DNA from: Fimbriimonas ginsengisoli Gsoil 348
Lineage (GTDB): Bacteria > Armatimonadota > Fimbriimonadia > Fimbriimonadales > Fimbriimonadaceae
Length of the DNA: 64,000 nt
Reading direction: 5' to 3'
Assembly: GCA_945881865.1 (NCBI GenBank)
Contig: CAMCVK010000004.1
Coordinates: forward strand, 124,001 to 188,000
Shown: one piece after another, positions 51,295 to 60,287 of the stretch
Numbering within the stretch: position 1 is the stretch's first letter
How the letters are laid out: each line of letters begins with the position of its first letter
Position numbers and translations under genes: made by a program
Notes under the pieces: model-generated
Seen by the model: only the letters and a program-made list of their open reading frames with translations
What the model was told of the DNA's origin: nothing
The model's database searches: none

Positions 51295-51740
51295 AGCTCG
51301 ATTCGGCAGGTACGCCAGTCGGGCATCACGCGCGCACCCATCGATTCGTAGAAGTCAATGGCGTTTTGGTTCCAATCGAGAACCGACCAATCCACGCGCT
51401 TGCACCCGCCTTCTCGGGCTAGCTCGATGATGTGATTCAACAGAAGCTTCCCGATGCCCTGGCCGCGAACCTCGGGTGCCACGTACAGGTCTTCAAGGTA
51501 AAGCCCCTTCCGGGTGAGAAAGGTCGAATAGTTATAGAAATAGATCGCGTAGCCCACGGTCTGGCCGTCGCTCACGGCCACGACCGCATGGCACACCGGT
51601 TTTTCGGAGAAGAGAGATTGATGCAGCTCTTCCTCCGAACCCTTCACTTGGTCCCGAAGCTTTTCGAACTCCGCCAAGTCCAGAATCATGCGCCAGATCG
51701 TGGAGACATCGGCTGGCTCCGCCGGACGAATCGAGGTCAT
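51291..51740 (-). CDS. GNAT family N-acetyltransferase
   Basis: The 149-residue product is a single GNAT domain. It starts I-R-P-A-E-P-A-D (about residues 4-11), has the acetyl-CoA loop E-D-L-Y-V-A-P-E-V-R-G-Q-G-I-G-K-L-L-L (about 82-100), and later V-L-D-W-N-Q-N-A-I-D-F-Y. This pattern resembles diamine (spermidine/spermine-type) N-acetyltransferases, but the substrate is unproven. The start codon overlaps the pheA stop by one base, so it is the second gene of a pheA operon. Confidence 0.85.
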   Translation of the reverse strand: MTSIRPAEPADVSTIWRMILDLAEFEKLRDQVKGSEEELHQSLFSEKPVCHAVVAVSDGQTVGYAIYFYNYSTFLTRKGLYLEDLYVAPEVRGQGIGKLLLNHIIELAREGGCKRVDWSVLDWNQNAIDFYESMGARVMPDWRTCRIEL

Positions 51741-52837
51741 CAGCCTTGTCCGAAGTTATCCTGCCGCGGATAGCTTCCCAGAATCGTGGTTTCGAGGGCG
51801 AGTAGCTTCAGCGCATCCAGCGCTCCTTGAAGGCCCTCGTCTTCGAAATGTCCATCGCAGTCGGTGTAGAACATGTACTCAAAGGTCGCGCGCTGGGCGG
51901 GGCGGCTCTCGATGAGCGTGAGGTTGACGCCGTTCGCTTCGAACGCGCTAAGGGCCTTCACCAATTCGCCGGGCCGGTTGCGAACGTTGAACATCACGCT
52001 GGTTTTGTCCTGCCCGGTGCGGGCGGGCTGGTTGTAACCGAGCACGATGAACCGGGTGCGGTTCGCGGGATTGTCCTCAATGTGCTCGACGAGCACCGGA
52101 ATGCCCACCGTTTCTGCGGCAAGTCGGTTTGCGATCGCCGCCCCAAACGGGTCGTTTATCGCCCGCTCGGCGGCCTTCGCGGTTGGCACTACCTCCACGA
52201 TCTGGGCCTTCGGCAAGTTCAGCTTTAGCCAGTGGCGGCACTGGGACGATGGCTGCGGGCCTGCGTAAACGCGCTCGATCGCATCGAGCATGGGTGCGGT
52301 CGAGACGAGGTGATGATGAACCGGAATGTACGTCTCGGCGCAAATGCGCACGTTCGTCTGCGGAAACTGGTCCAGCGTCTCGGGCACGATTCCGGCGATG
52401 GAGTTTTCGACCGGCACCACACCGTAATCAACGTTGCCGCGCTCAACTGCCTGAAACACATCCGGAATGGTTTCCTTCGGCGAAAAGTCGGAACTCGAAC
52501 CAAAAGTTTGCAGGGCGGCCACGTGCGTGAACGTTCCCGGCGGGCCCCAATAGGCACAGCTCAACGGCTTCTCTGCCGCCCGTGCCGCGCTGATGATTTC
52601 TCGAAAAACGGCGATGAGCTGCCGGGTTTGCATCGGCCCCGGGTTCATTTCCGCCAACGACTGGTAAATCGAGCGCTCGCGCTCCGGGGTGAAGAACGGC
52701 CGTCCATCCCGCCCCTTCACGCGCCCAACCTCTTGCGCCAGCTCAACCCGACGGGAGAGAAGGCGAACCAGGTCCGCGTCAATGGAGTCTATGTCCTTGC
52801 GGATTGCCGAGAGGTCACGGTTCGGAGTATCTGGCAT
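51740..52837 (-). CDS. pheA: Bifunctional chorismate mutase / prephenate dehydratase (P-protein)
   Basis: This enzyme makes phenylpyruvate for phenylalanine synthesis. In 365 residues it has an AroQ-type chorismate mutase helix domain (about 8-90, with R-x3-D-x2-D at the start and R-V-E-L-A-x2-V-x2-V-K), a prephenate dehydratase domain (about 95-270: A-Y-W-G-P-P-G-T-F-T, G-V-V-P-V-E-N-S-I-A-G), and a C-terminal ACT domain (about 282-360) with the Phe-binding-type E-S-R-P motif (about 315-318). ACT presence implies feedback control by phenylalanine. CATAAT on the minus strand lies 10 nt before the ATG. Confidence 0.95.
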   Translation of the reverse strand: MPDTPNRDLSAIRKDIDSIDADLVRLLSRRVELAQEVGRVKGRDGRPFFTPERERSIYQSLAEMNPGPMQTRQLIAVFREIISAARAAEKPLSCAYWGPPGTFTHVAALQTFGSSSDFSPKETIPDVFQAVERGNVDYGVVPVENSIAGIVPETLDQFPQTNVRICAETYIPVHHHLVSTAPMLDAIERVYAGPQPSSQCRHWLKLNLPKAQIVEVVPTAKAAERAINDPFGAAIANRLAAETVGIPVLVEHIEDNPANRTRFIVLGYNQPARTGQDKTSVMFNVRNRPGELVKALSAFEANGVNLTLIESRPAQRATFEYMFYTDCDGHFEDEGLQGALDALKLLALETTILGSYPRQDNFGQG

Positions 52838-52927
52838 CGAAGGAATGATTATGAGACCTTCGACCTTTACCGCGCAAAACGGAGCGATGCCAAAAAAATG
52901 GACGGGCTAAACTAACGGGTACCTACT

Positions 52928-53836
52928 TTGGACGACATCACTCGTCAATTCACCGCTCTGCGTAGTCTGCCGGCGCAGGAAATTTTCGTCAGCCTGTTTG
53001 ACGTTGGCTTAGTCGCGTATCTCATCTACCGGTTGTTGATGCTTGTTCGCGGCACTCGCGCCTGGCGAATCTTCATCGGAATCGTCGCCTTCATTTTCTT
53101 GCTGTTCCTCAGCGACCGATTGAACCTCAACACATTGCACTGGATCCTGGAAAAAGCCACGATTCTCGGGCCGGTTGCGCTCGTCATTTTGTTCTTGCCG
53201 GAACTGCGACAGGCGATCGAGGGCATCGGAAAGATCACGCCGTTGCAAATTTTGGAGTTTGCGCCTCCGGCGGCGAGCATCGAAGCGCGAACGGTGGAGG
53301 AAATTACGAATGCCGTGACCTCGCTGGCACAACAAAGCGTGGGCGCGCTCATCGTGATCGAAAAAACCGCGAAGCTCGATGAGATCGTTGCGAACGGCGT
53401 GCCGCTCAACGCGCAGGTTTCTTCGCCGCTTCTGGGAAGCATTTTCTACGGGGAGAATCCGCTACACGACGGGGCGGTCATTCTTCGCGCCGATAAAATT
53501 CTGGCGGCCGCGTGCCGCTTGCCGCTCAGCGAGTCGGTAACCCTCGATCCGAACGTGCACATGCGTCATCGGGCGGCGGTTGGAGTTACCGAAGTCACCG
53601 ACGCATTTGTGATCGTGGTTTCCGAAGAACGCGGCTCGATCAGCATTGCCAGCGACGGCGTCCTCACGCGGCTGGAATCGCCGCAAGCGCTTCGGGAGTT
53701 CCTTAACCGCGAGCTTCGCAAAATGGCCGAGACGACGCCGCAAAGAAAGTCGTCCCGGCTCGGTCACCGTGATCGGTCAAAGAACGGCACGCCGCCGGAA
53801 GACAAGAAGGCGCCAGAAGTGGGAGCTAAGCGATGA
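52928..53836 (+). CDS. cdaA: Diadenylate cyclase CdaA
   Basis: CdaA is the membrane-bound synthase of the second messenger c-di-AMP. The 302-residue product has three N-terminal membrane helices (about residues 20-95) and a DAC domain with the D-G-A motif (about 180-182, within L-H-D-G-A-V-I) and the R-H-R motif (about 213-215, within M-R-H-R-A-A-V-G). A charged C-terminal tail follows. The start is TTG; TAAACT at 52908-52913 is a possible -10. It overlaps the YbbR gene by 4 bp (ATGA), the common cdaA-cdaR arrangement (glmM, often third, is absent). Confidence 0.95.
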   Translation: MDDITRQFTALRSLPAQEIFVSLFDVGLVAYLIYRLLMLVRGTRAWRIFIGIVAFIFLLFLSDRLNLNTLHWILEKATILGPVALVILFLPELRQAIEGIGKITPLQILEFAPPAASIEARTVEEITNAVTSLAQQSVGALIVIEKTAKLDEIVANGVPLNAQVSSPLLGSIFYGENPLHDGAVILRADKILAAACRLPLSESVTLDPNVHMRHRAAVGVTEVTDAFVIVVSEERGSISIASDGVLTRLESPQALREFLNRELRKMAETTPQRKSSRLGHRDRSKNGTPPEDKKAPEVGAKR

Positions 53837-54888
53837 AACGAGCAATCCACATTCCGTTCCTCATTTCGTCAATTCTGCTTTCGATCATGCTCTGGGTCGT
53901 CGTCTCCGCGCAGAACAGCTTGGTGAAGCCGCTCTCGCTCGACATTCAGCTTCAGAGCCTGGATACGGAGAAGTTCTTCGTTCGCAACGCCGACCGGGTT
54001 CTTCCGGTTCTTGCGAGAGGCACGGTTCGTGAGATGGACCTGCTGCAGATGGAAACGATGTTCGCCGCGGTGGACCTTCAACGGGCGAAGCCCGGGAAGG
54101 GTTTCTATCCCATCCGAATCTATCCGGACCGCCTTCGTGCCTTGCTGGTAGACCTGCCGCAACGCGTGCCGGTCGAGATCGAGGCCATCTCGGAGAAGGA
54201 GATCGCCGTGACGGTGGAGGTGAAGGGCAAGCTCCCCGATGGCGGCACGGTTCTGGATGAAGCGGTCTCCGATCCGGACACGATCAGGATACGGGGCCCG
54301 AAATCCGAAATTGATCGGATTACAAAAGTGAAGGCGGTGCTGGACCTCAACAACGTTTCATCGAACCGAACGGGTCCTTACGAAGAAGACGTATTTGCCT
54401 ACACCAGCGATGATTCGCGGTTGGAAAACGTGCAGGTAATCCCTTTCAAGGTGAACATAACCGCGTTGCTCATGGCGGCGCCCGTCGAAAAAGCCGGGTT
54501 TGTGCAGGTTCGTTTCAGCGGTCAGCCGGCACCCGGATTTCAAGTGGTCGGCTACGACGTCGAGCCGCCCCAGGTGAACCAACTCGGGGGAAGCCGGGCC
54601 ATCGCAAAGGCGAACCAGATCTACACGAGCCCCGTTAGCCTGGAGGGCCTAAGTAGCGACACAACGGTGGAGGTGTCGCTGGCGGCCCCGCCTGGCATCC
54701 GCCTGAATCCAAAGGTGGTGAGGGTCCGGGTTCGAATTGTGCCGGCGTCCTTGCCGAACGAGCCAAGCCGCAACGGCGCAAATCCCGATCCCGCCACGAC
54801 CTCGGGTAGCAACTTGCCCGGTACGGAACCGGCTACCACGGGCGGAAATCGGCCGATCATTTCGCCGCCACCTAGGGTCGGCGGATGA
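53833..54888 (+). CDS. cdaR: YbbR-repeat regulator of diadenylate cyclase (CdaR-like)
   Basis: The 351-residue product has one N-terminal membrane helix (about residues 8-28) and an extracytoplasmic region with about three YbbR repeats. Each contains a P-V-x-V/I-x-x-like edge; examples are near 105-118 and V-R-I-R-G-P-K-S-E-I (about 155-164). A Pro/Thr/Gly-rich tail (about 300-351) ends the protein. CdaR modulates CdaA activity in Firmicutes. It is coupled to cdaA upstream and to a GNAT gene downstream, both by ATGA overlaps. Confidence 0.9.
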   Translation: MKRAIHIPFLISSILLSIMLWVVVSAQNSLVKPLSLDIQLQSLDTEKFFVRNADRVLPVLARGTVREMDLLQMETMFAAVDLQRAKPGKGFYPIRIYPDRLRALLVDLPQRVPVEIEAISEKEIAVTVEVKGKLPDGGTVLDEAVSDPDTIRIRGPKSEIDRITKVKAVLDLNNVSSNRTGPYEEDVFAYTSDDSRLENVQVIPFKVNITALLMAAPVEKAGFVQVRFSGQPAPGFQVVGYDVEPPQVNQLGGSRAIAKANQIYTSPVSLEGLSSDTTVEVSLAAPPGIRLNPKVVRVRVRIVPASLPNEPSRNGANPDPATTSGSNLPGTEPATTGGNRPIISPPPRVGG

Positions 54889-55661
54889 ACGCCATTCGCC
54901 CGATTCGGCAGGACGAGGCCGACGACTTTTTGGAGTTGCTCAGCGGCACGTTTGGGCTCGATGTGGACCGCTCGTCTCGGTTTTTTTACGAAGAGCCGTT
55001 TTTTGACCTGAAGCGAAAGTGGGCTCTGTTCGAGGGCCGAAAGATGATCAGCATCCTCACCGTGACTCCGCTCACGTTTGGTTGGGGCAAGGCGATCGGC
55101 ATTGCAGGCGTCGCCACCCGGACCGACCGGCGGGAAGAAGGCTTGGCTTCTCAACTGTTGCGGCATGTTCTTCGCGAGGCCACGCGGGCCGGAGAAGGCC
55201 CGGCACTCCTCTTCGCCGTGAACACGAAAGTCTACGAGAAAGTCGGATTCGAGGCCATCGACCAGGTGATTCGCGCTCCCATCGAGTCGCTTCAGGGCGA
55301 AGAAAGCGCCCCGACGATGTTAGAAAACTCGGAAGTGCGCGCGATTTACGACCGCTGGGCGGCCGCGCACCCCGACCGGTTGCGACGCGACGACCTTCGC
55401 TGGCGTTACTGGAAGTGGCATATGCGCACTTGCACCCCTTTTCGGTCCGGCTACGTTTGCGCCGAGCCAGGGCTGTTGCGCGAGGCCATTTTTTCCCCAA
55501 CCATCGCCCCACTGCCGCTGATGGAAGGTACGGAATGGCTTGGAACCACCCGAATGGCGGATGAACTCGGCTTCATGTTCTCCCGCGCGACCCTCGAAAT
55601 GACCCTGATGGGGTACCAGTTCCCATCGGTACCGCAACTTTTTCTCACCGACCAGTTCTAA
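54885..55661 (+). CDS. GNAT family N-acetyltransferase, long form
   Basis: The 258-residue product has a GNAT domain at about residues 1-130: I-R-P-I-R-Q-D-E-A (about 4-12), then the acetyl-CoA loop region V-A-T-R-T-D-R-R-E-E-G-L-A-S-Q-L-L (about 76-92) and Y-E-K-V-G-F (about 117-122). A C-terminal half without a recognised motif follows; Eis-type acetyltransferases have similar long C-terminal parts. It is coupled to the c-di-AMP operon (ATGA overlap with cdaR), but I see no direct reason to place it in c-di-AMP metabolism. Confidence 0.8.
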   Translation: MNAIRPIRQDEADDFLELLSGTFGLDVDRSSRFFYEEPFFDLKRKWALFEGRKMISILTVTPLTFGWGKAIGIAGVATRTDRREEGLASQLLRHVLREATRAGEGPALLFAVNTKVYEKVGFEAIDQVIRAPIESLQGEESAPTMLENSEVRAIYDRWAAAHPDRLRRDDLRWRYWKWHMRTCTPFRSGYVCAEPGLLREAIFSPTIAPLPLMEGTEWLGTTRMADELGFMFSRATLEMTLMGYQFPSVPQLFLTDQF

Positions 55662-55663
55662 CC

Positions 55664-56041
55664 ATGAAAACCCTGAAAGATTTTGTTGATACCGCGCTCG
55701 GCTCCGTGCGGGAGATTTCCCCGGAGACGACGGTCTCGCTCCTCGGCCACGGCGATTACGTGCTGCTGGACGTTCGCGAGCCGGATGAATTCGCTCTCGG
55801 TCACCTTCCCGGAGCGATCAACGTTCCGCGGGGGTTTCTTGAGGTAAAAGCCGACCTCACCCACCCCAAGCGGGCGGAATTCCTGGAAGACCGAAACCAG
55901 AAAATCATTTGCTACTGCGGCGGCGGGCATCGAAGTGCGCTGGCGGCAGACACCTTGCGCCAGATGGGATTTGAGGATCCTCTGACCATGGCAGAGGGCT
56001 GGACCGGCTGGACCGCGCGCGGCCTCCCCACCGAACTGTAA
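55664..56041 (+). CDS. Rhodanese-like sulfurtransferase domain protein
   Basis: The 125-residue single-domain product shows L-L-D-V-R-E-P-D-E-F-A-L-G-H-L-P-G-A-I-N (about 30-49) and the active-site loop C-Y-C-G-G-G-H-R-S-A (about residues 85-94; the Cys of C-G-G-G-H-R is the likely persulfide carrier). It probably transfers sulfane sulfur or acts in redox control. It begins 2 bp after the GNAT stop and is the last gene of the cdaA operon before a new promoter. Confidence 0.88.
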   Translation: MKTLKDFVDTALGSVREISPETTVSLLGHGDYVLLDVREPDEFALGHLPGAINVPRGFLEVKADLTHPKRAEFLEDRNQKIICYCGGGHRSALAADTLRQMGFEDPLTMAEGWTGWTARGLPTEL

Positions 56042-56129
56042 AGCTGCGTATGTTCGGATGAACCTGTGTTATATTGAGCCGTCAACCTCCCACCGCTGCG
56101 GGGTTTGCGCAATGTTTTGAGAAGCGAAG

Positions 56130-57620
56130 ATGGGGCTGTTCAACAAGTACGATCGCGGCGGGTTTTTTGACGAAATGTTCGACGCGTCGGGCCCGCGGAA
56201 GCACTATAAAAACGTCTTTCGCGCCCTCGACAGCATGTCGCCCGAGCAGTTTCAAGCGCGGCGCGAACTTGCCGAGCTGACGCTCATTAACCAAGGCATC
56301 ACGTTCACCGTCTACGGCGACGCCGCCGGTACCGAAAAATCTTTCCCGGTCGACCTGCTGCCGAGAATCATTCCGGCCGACGAGTGGTCGCAAATCGAGC
56401 GCGGTCTGATCCAGCGCGTCCAAGCTCTTAACCTTTTTCTGCAAGACGTTTACCAAGATCAGCGAATCCTCAACGATGGCGTGATTCCCCGGGAGCTGAT
56501 TGTCGGGGCACCAAGCTTTCGGCGCAGCTTTGTTGGGGCAAGCGTTCCCGGTGGCGTCTACATTCACGTGTGCGGCACCGACCTCATTCGGGACGGCGAC
56601 GGAACCTACTGCGTGCTGGAGGATAACTGCCGAACCCCGAGCGGCGTCAGCTACATGCTGGAGAACCGGCTGATTCTTACCCGCGTGCTGCCGAACCTCT
56701 TCCGCGAGAACGCCGTGCGACCGATTGAGGACTATGCCTTTCATCTGCTGGAGGCATTGCGAAGCTTCGCTCCCCCGGGCCGCGATGAGCCCAACGTCGT
56801 CCTGCTGACCCCCGGCGTCCACAATAGCGCCTACTTCGAGCACGCGTTCTTGGCCCAGCAAATGGGCATCGAACTCGTAGAGGGACGCGACCTATTTGTT
56901 GACGACAACCTCGTATTTGTGAAGACTACGAAGGGCCGAAAGCGGGTCGATGTCGTCTATCGAAGGATCGATGACGACTATCTGGATCCGCTCGTTTTCC
57001 GTCCGCACAGCATGCTCGGCGTCACCGGAATCGTGAACGCTTACCGAACCGGAAACGTCGCCCTGGCGAACGGAATCGGCACCGGAATCGCCGACGACAA
57101 GGCCGTCTACCCGTACGTGCCCGAGATGATTCGTTACTATCTGAACCAGGAGCCGATTCTGGCGCAGGTTCAAACCTTCATGGGTTGGCGGCAAGACGAC
57201 CTTCGCTACATGCTGGAGCACGCTTCGGAGCTGGTCTTCAAAGCGACGAACGAGAGCGGCGGCTACGGCATGCTGATGGGTCCGCAGGCCAGCAAATCGG
57301 AGATCGACGACTACCTAGAAAAGGTGAAGGCCGACCCGCGAGGCTACATCGCGCAACCGCTCATTTCGCTGTCGCGGTCGCCGTGCTTTGTGGAGAACGG
57401 CTTCGAAGGGCGGCACGTTGACCTCAGGCCGTATATCGTTTGCGGGCGCGACAAGGTGACGATTGTTCCCGGCGGTCTCACTCGCGTGGCGCTCCAAAAG
57501 GGCTCCTACGTGGTGAACAGCAGCCAGGGCGGCGGAAGCAAAGACACGTGGGTGCTTACCGATCGCGCAAGCACGATGCACCAAGAGATGAACGGCATGT
57601 CGCAAACCATGTCGATGTAG
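56130..57620 (+). CDS. Circularly permuted ATP-grasp family protein (DUF404/DUF407 type)
   Basis: The 496-residue product matches the circularly permuted ATP-grasp type 2 family: the N-terminal F-F-D-E-M-F-D (about residues 11-17), Q-G-I-T-F-T-V-Y-G-D (about 54-63), E-D-N-C-R-T-P-S-G-V-S-Y-M-L-E-N-R (about 166-182), and the Gly-rich ATP segment with K-A-T-N-E-S-G-G-Y-G-M (about 371-381). Homologues are usually next to an alpha-E protein and a transglutaminase-like protease and are thought to form peptide or amide bonds. Those partners are missing here. TATATT at 56070-56075 may be its -10. Confidence 0.9.
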   Translation: MGLFNKYDRGGFFDEMFDASGPRKHYKNVFRALDSMSPEQFQARRELAELTLINQGITFTVYGDAAGTEKSFPVDLLPRIIPADEWSQIERGLIQRVQALNLFLQDVYQDQRILNDGVIPRELIVGAPSFRRSFVGASVPGGVYIHVCGTDLIRDGDGTYCVLEDNCRTPSGVSYMLENRLILTRVLPNLFRENAVRPIEDYAFHLLEALRSFAPPGRDEPNVVLLTPGVHNSAYFEHAFLAQQMGIELVEGRDLFVDDNLVFVKTTKGRKRVDVVYRRIDDDYLDPLVFRPHSMLGVTGIVNAYRTGNVALANGIGTGIADDKAVYPYVPEMIRYYLNQEPILAQVQTFMGWRQDDLRYMLEHASELVFKATNESGGYGMLMGPQASKSEIDDYLEKVKADPRGYIAQPLISLSRSPCFVENGFEGRHVDLRPYIVCGRDKVTIVPGGLTRVALQKGSYVVNSSQGGGSKDTWVLTDRASTMHQEMNGMSQTMSM

Positions 57621-57653
57621 CTTTTCTTAACACGGGCGCAGCGCGAGACCGGT

Positions 57654-57659
57654 TACGAT
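57654..57659 (+). promoter_or_regulatory. -10 element TACGAT placed for a leaderless transcript
   Basis: TACGAT ends 6 nt before the GTG at 57666. Confidence 0.45.
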
Positions 57660-57665
57660 GGTTGC

Positions 57666-60179
57666 GTGGGGAATCTTCGTCGAGCCGCGCAGTGGGGTCT
57701 TGTTTTAGGTGTTTGCGGGTTAACCGCTTCGGCGTTTTATGCGGCGAACCGCGTGAACCTGGGTAAGCAGTCGGACGGCAGCTACCTCGTGAGCACCGGT
57801 CAGCGCGTGGAGGCCGGCGCGATCCGCTTCCGTGGCCGTCCGGCCGACTTGGCCGTCTCTCCGGTGGATTCCGCCTTGGTCGCGGTGCTTAGCAAGGGCG
57901 AGGTTTTCTTGATTCGCGGTGCGGCAATTGTGGAGGGGTCTTCCGTGAAACTTGGCGCAAGCCCGGCGTTTCATGGCCTATCTTGGACACCTAATGGCAA
58001 GCAACTCATCGCCTCGACCGAAGCCGGATACCTCCAGCGATTTGGTTTCGCCGACGATCGCCTGACGGTCGCCGACCAGATCAAACTCGAAGAAAAAGGC
58101 AACCCGCAACCCGGCGGAAGCTGCATCACGAGAGACGGCAAGACGCTCTTTGTGACCGGCGCCTCCACCAAATCGGTATACGAAGTGTCGCTGGCCGATG
58201 CAAAAGTTCGACGACGGCTATCGGTCGAGAACGTTCCCTACGGCGTGAAGTTAACGGAGGACGAGAAGGGATTGGTCGTCTCGAACTGGGCGGGCCGGGT
58301 GCCAACTGCCGCCGAAGTCAAAACGAAAGACCGAACCGCAAACGGCGGCGGCCAACCGGTTTTAGTGGATAAGCGTGGCGTCGCGAATTCGGGCACGGTG
58401 TCGCTGGTAGATCTGGCTTCCGGCGGGACAGTTTCCCTCGCGGTTGGTCGGCATCCGACGGCGATCCTTACGGAAGGAAACGTGGCTTGGGTGGCGAACT
58501 CGGTCGGCGACAGCATCTCCGAAATCGACCTCGTTGCCAAGAAGGTCAAACGGACGATTCCGATTCGGTGGAACAACATGCGCGTCATCGGCGCGATGCC
58601 CAACGCGCTGGCCAAACGGGGCGACACGCTCTACGCGGCCAACGGCGGCGACAACGCGATCTGCGAGATCGACCTCAAACGAGGGCGAGTGCGCGGCTTT
58701 CGGCCGGTCGGCTACTTCCCCATCAGCCTCGTGTTGCGCGGGAACGAAGCCGTGGTGCTGAACTCGAAGGGGAACGGCTCGGTCGCCAACACCGCCTACG
58801 GTCGCGTCGGCAACGCCCACGACTTTGAAGGCACGGTCAGCCTCGTCGACCTTACAAAGGACCTCGCCGAGGAAACGAAGAAGGTCAGCGAAAACAACCG
58901 CTGGGGAGCCGACAAGGCCAAGCCGAACCTCGCGGTTTACAACGGCGCGATCAAGCACGTGCTGTACATCATCAAGGAAAACCGAACCTACGACGAAGTG
59001 TTCGGCGACCTTCCGCAGGGGAACGGCGATCCGAAGCTTTGCAGCCTGGGCGAGAAAGTCGCCCCGAACCATCGGGCGATCGCGCAGCAATTCACCCTGT
59101 TTGACAATGGCTACGTGACCGGCACGAACAGCGCGGACGGCCACCAGTGGAGCACCCAGGGTTTGGCGAACGACTACCTGGAGCGATTCTATGTGGGTTA
59201 CAGCCGGTCCTATCCGGACGACGGCGACGACGCGATGGCGCTCTCCGCGGCCGGCGGACTCTGGGATGCGGCCGTGAAGAAAGGAAAGACCGTACGTGTC
59301 TATGGGGAGCTATGCGACAACGAATTGTCAAAGTTCTCGCCGAGAAACCCTAAAGATTGGTTCGAGCTCTGGGAAGATCGAAAGTCGGGTCGAAACGAGT
59401 TCAAGCTGACGACGGGCACGACCATCGCCGGCCTACGCCCGTACATCAACCCGAATGTCCACTACTGGCCACTCACCCAAAGCGACCAGCATCGCGCGGA
59501 TATCTTCATTGATGAGTACACAAAGTTCTCCAAAGCGAACAAAGTGCCGAACCTCATGATCCTCTCCCTGCCGTGCGACCACGGCGAGGGAATGGACCCG
59601 GCCTTCCCGACGCCGCGCGCGATGATCGCCGACAACGACCTCGCGCTGGGCCGCGTGGTTGAGGCAATCAGCCGCTCGCCGCAATGGAAGAACACCGCTA
59701 TTTTCGTCATCGAGGACGACGCCCAGAGCGGCCCCGATCACGTGGACGGCCACCGAACCGTCTTCATGGCGATTAGCCCGTACAACAAGATGGGCGCGGT
59801 CGATTCGAAGGTCTACACGACGCTGAGCATGCTGCGTAGCATCGGTTTGATGCTCGGCCTGGACCCGATGAATCGCTTCGACGCCCTGGCCCAACCGATG
59901 GACGGCTGCTTCACCGATACGCCGAACCTGGCGACGTACAAGACGCGCCCGAACAACATTCCGCTGGACGAACCGAATCCGGGTCGCAAGGTTCCCATCG
60001 AAAAGCTGAGTGCATCCGACCGCTACTGGACCGAGAAGAGCCTTTCGCTCGACTGGTCAGACGTGGATGACGCCGATCCGTACTGGCTTAACCGCATCAA
60101 CTGGTACTCATTCCACGGCAACAGTCGACCGTATCCGGCGCGTCCGGGCGAGAAACCTGGCGTCGTCGACGAGGACTGA
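57666..60179 (+). CDS. Bifunctional YncE-like beta-propeller / alkaline phosphatase-family phosphoesterase
   Basis: The 837-residue product begins with a signal anchor (about residues 9-27). Residues about 45-420 form a YVTN/YncE-type beta-propeller (repeats such as D-G-K-T-L-F-V-T-G-A, V-S-L-V-D-L-A and I-C-E-I-D-L-K). Residues about 430-800 form a phosphoesterase/phospholipase C-like domain with H-V-L-Y-I-I-K-E-N-R-T-Y-D-E-V-F-G (about 431-447), C-D-H-G-E-G-M near residue 638, and a metal-binding-type E-D-D-A-Q-S-G-P-D-H-V-D (about 685-696). This fusion is a known architecture, and the substrate is unknown (phosphoesters or phospholipids). The protein should be periplasmic. The GTG start is supported by TACGAT 6 nt upstream. 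Confidence 0.87.
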   Translation: MGNLRRAAQWGLVLGVCGLTASAFYAANRVNLGKQSDGSYLVSTGQRVEAGAIRFRGRPADLAVSPVDSALVAVLSKGEVFLIRGAAIVEGSSVKLGASPAFHGLSWTPNGKQLIASTEAGYLQRFGFADDRLTVADQIKLEEKGNPQPGGSCITRDGKTLFVTGASTKSVYEVSLADAKVRRRLSVENVPYGVKLTEDEKGLVVSNWAGRVPTAAEVKTKDRTANGGGQPVLVDKRGVANSGTVSLVDLASGGTVSLAVGRHPTAILTEGNVAWVANSVGDSISEIDLVAKKVKRTIPIRWNNMRVIGAMPNALAKRGDTLYAANGGDNAICEIDLKRGRVRGFRPVGYFPISLVLRGNEAVVLNSKGNGSVANTAYGRVGNAHDFEGTVSLVDLTKDLAEETKKVSENNRWGADKAKPNLAVYNGAIKHVLYIIKENRTYDEVFGDLPQGNGDPKLCSLGEKVAPNHRAIAQQFTLFDNGYVTGTNSADGHQWSTQGLANDYLERFYVGYSRSYPDDGDDAMALSAAGGLWDAAVKKGKTVRVYGELCDNELSKFSPRNPKDWFELWEDRKSGRNEFKLTTGTTIAGLRPYINPNVHYWPLTQSDQHRADIFIDEYTKFSKANKVPNLMILSLPCDHGEGMDPAFPTPRAMIADNDLALGRVVEAISRSPQWKNTAIFVIEDDAQSGPDHVDGHRTVFMAISPYNKMGAVDSKVYTTLSMLRSIGLMLGLDPMNRFDALAQPMDGCFTDTPNLATYKTRPNNIPLDEPNPGRKVPIEKLSASDRYWTEKSLSLDWSDVDDADPYWLNRINWYSFHGNSRPYPARPGEKPGVVDED

Positions 60180-60275
60180 GGCAGGGCTCCGGGGCGGACC
60201 TGAACCGCCCCCGAACCGCCTTTGGCCGTCGGGCGTCTTATCTGTTGCATGCCGGAATTTCTTGCCGCCCGCCAG

Positions 60276-60281
60276 TACACT
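60276..60281 (+). promoter_or_regulatory. -10 element TACACT placed for a leaderless transcript
   Basis: TACACT ends 6 nt before GTG 60288, deciding that start over in-frame codons at 60222 and 60249 that would give no proper signal peptide. Confidence 0.6.
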
Positions 60282-60287
60282 TCGCCC

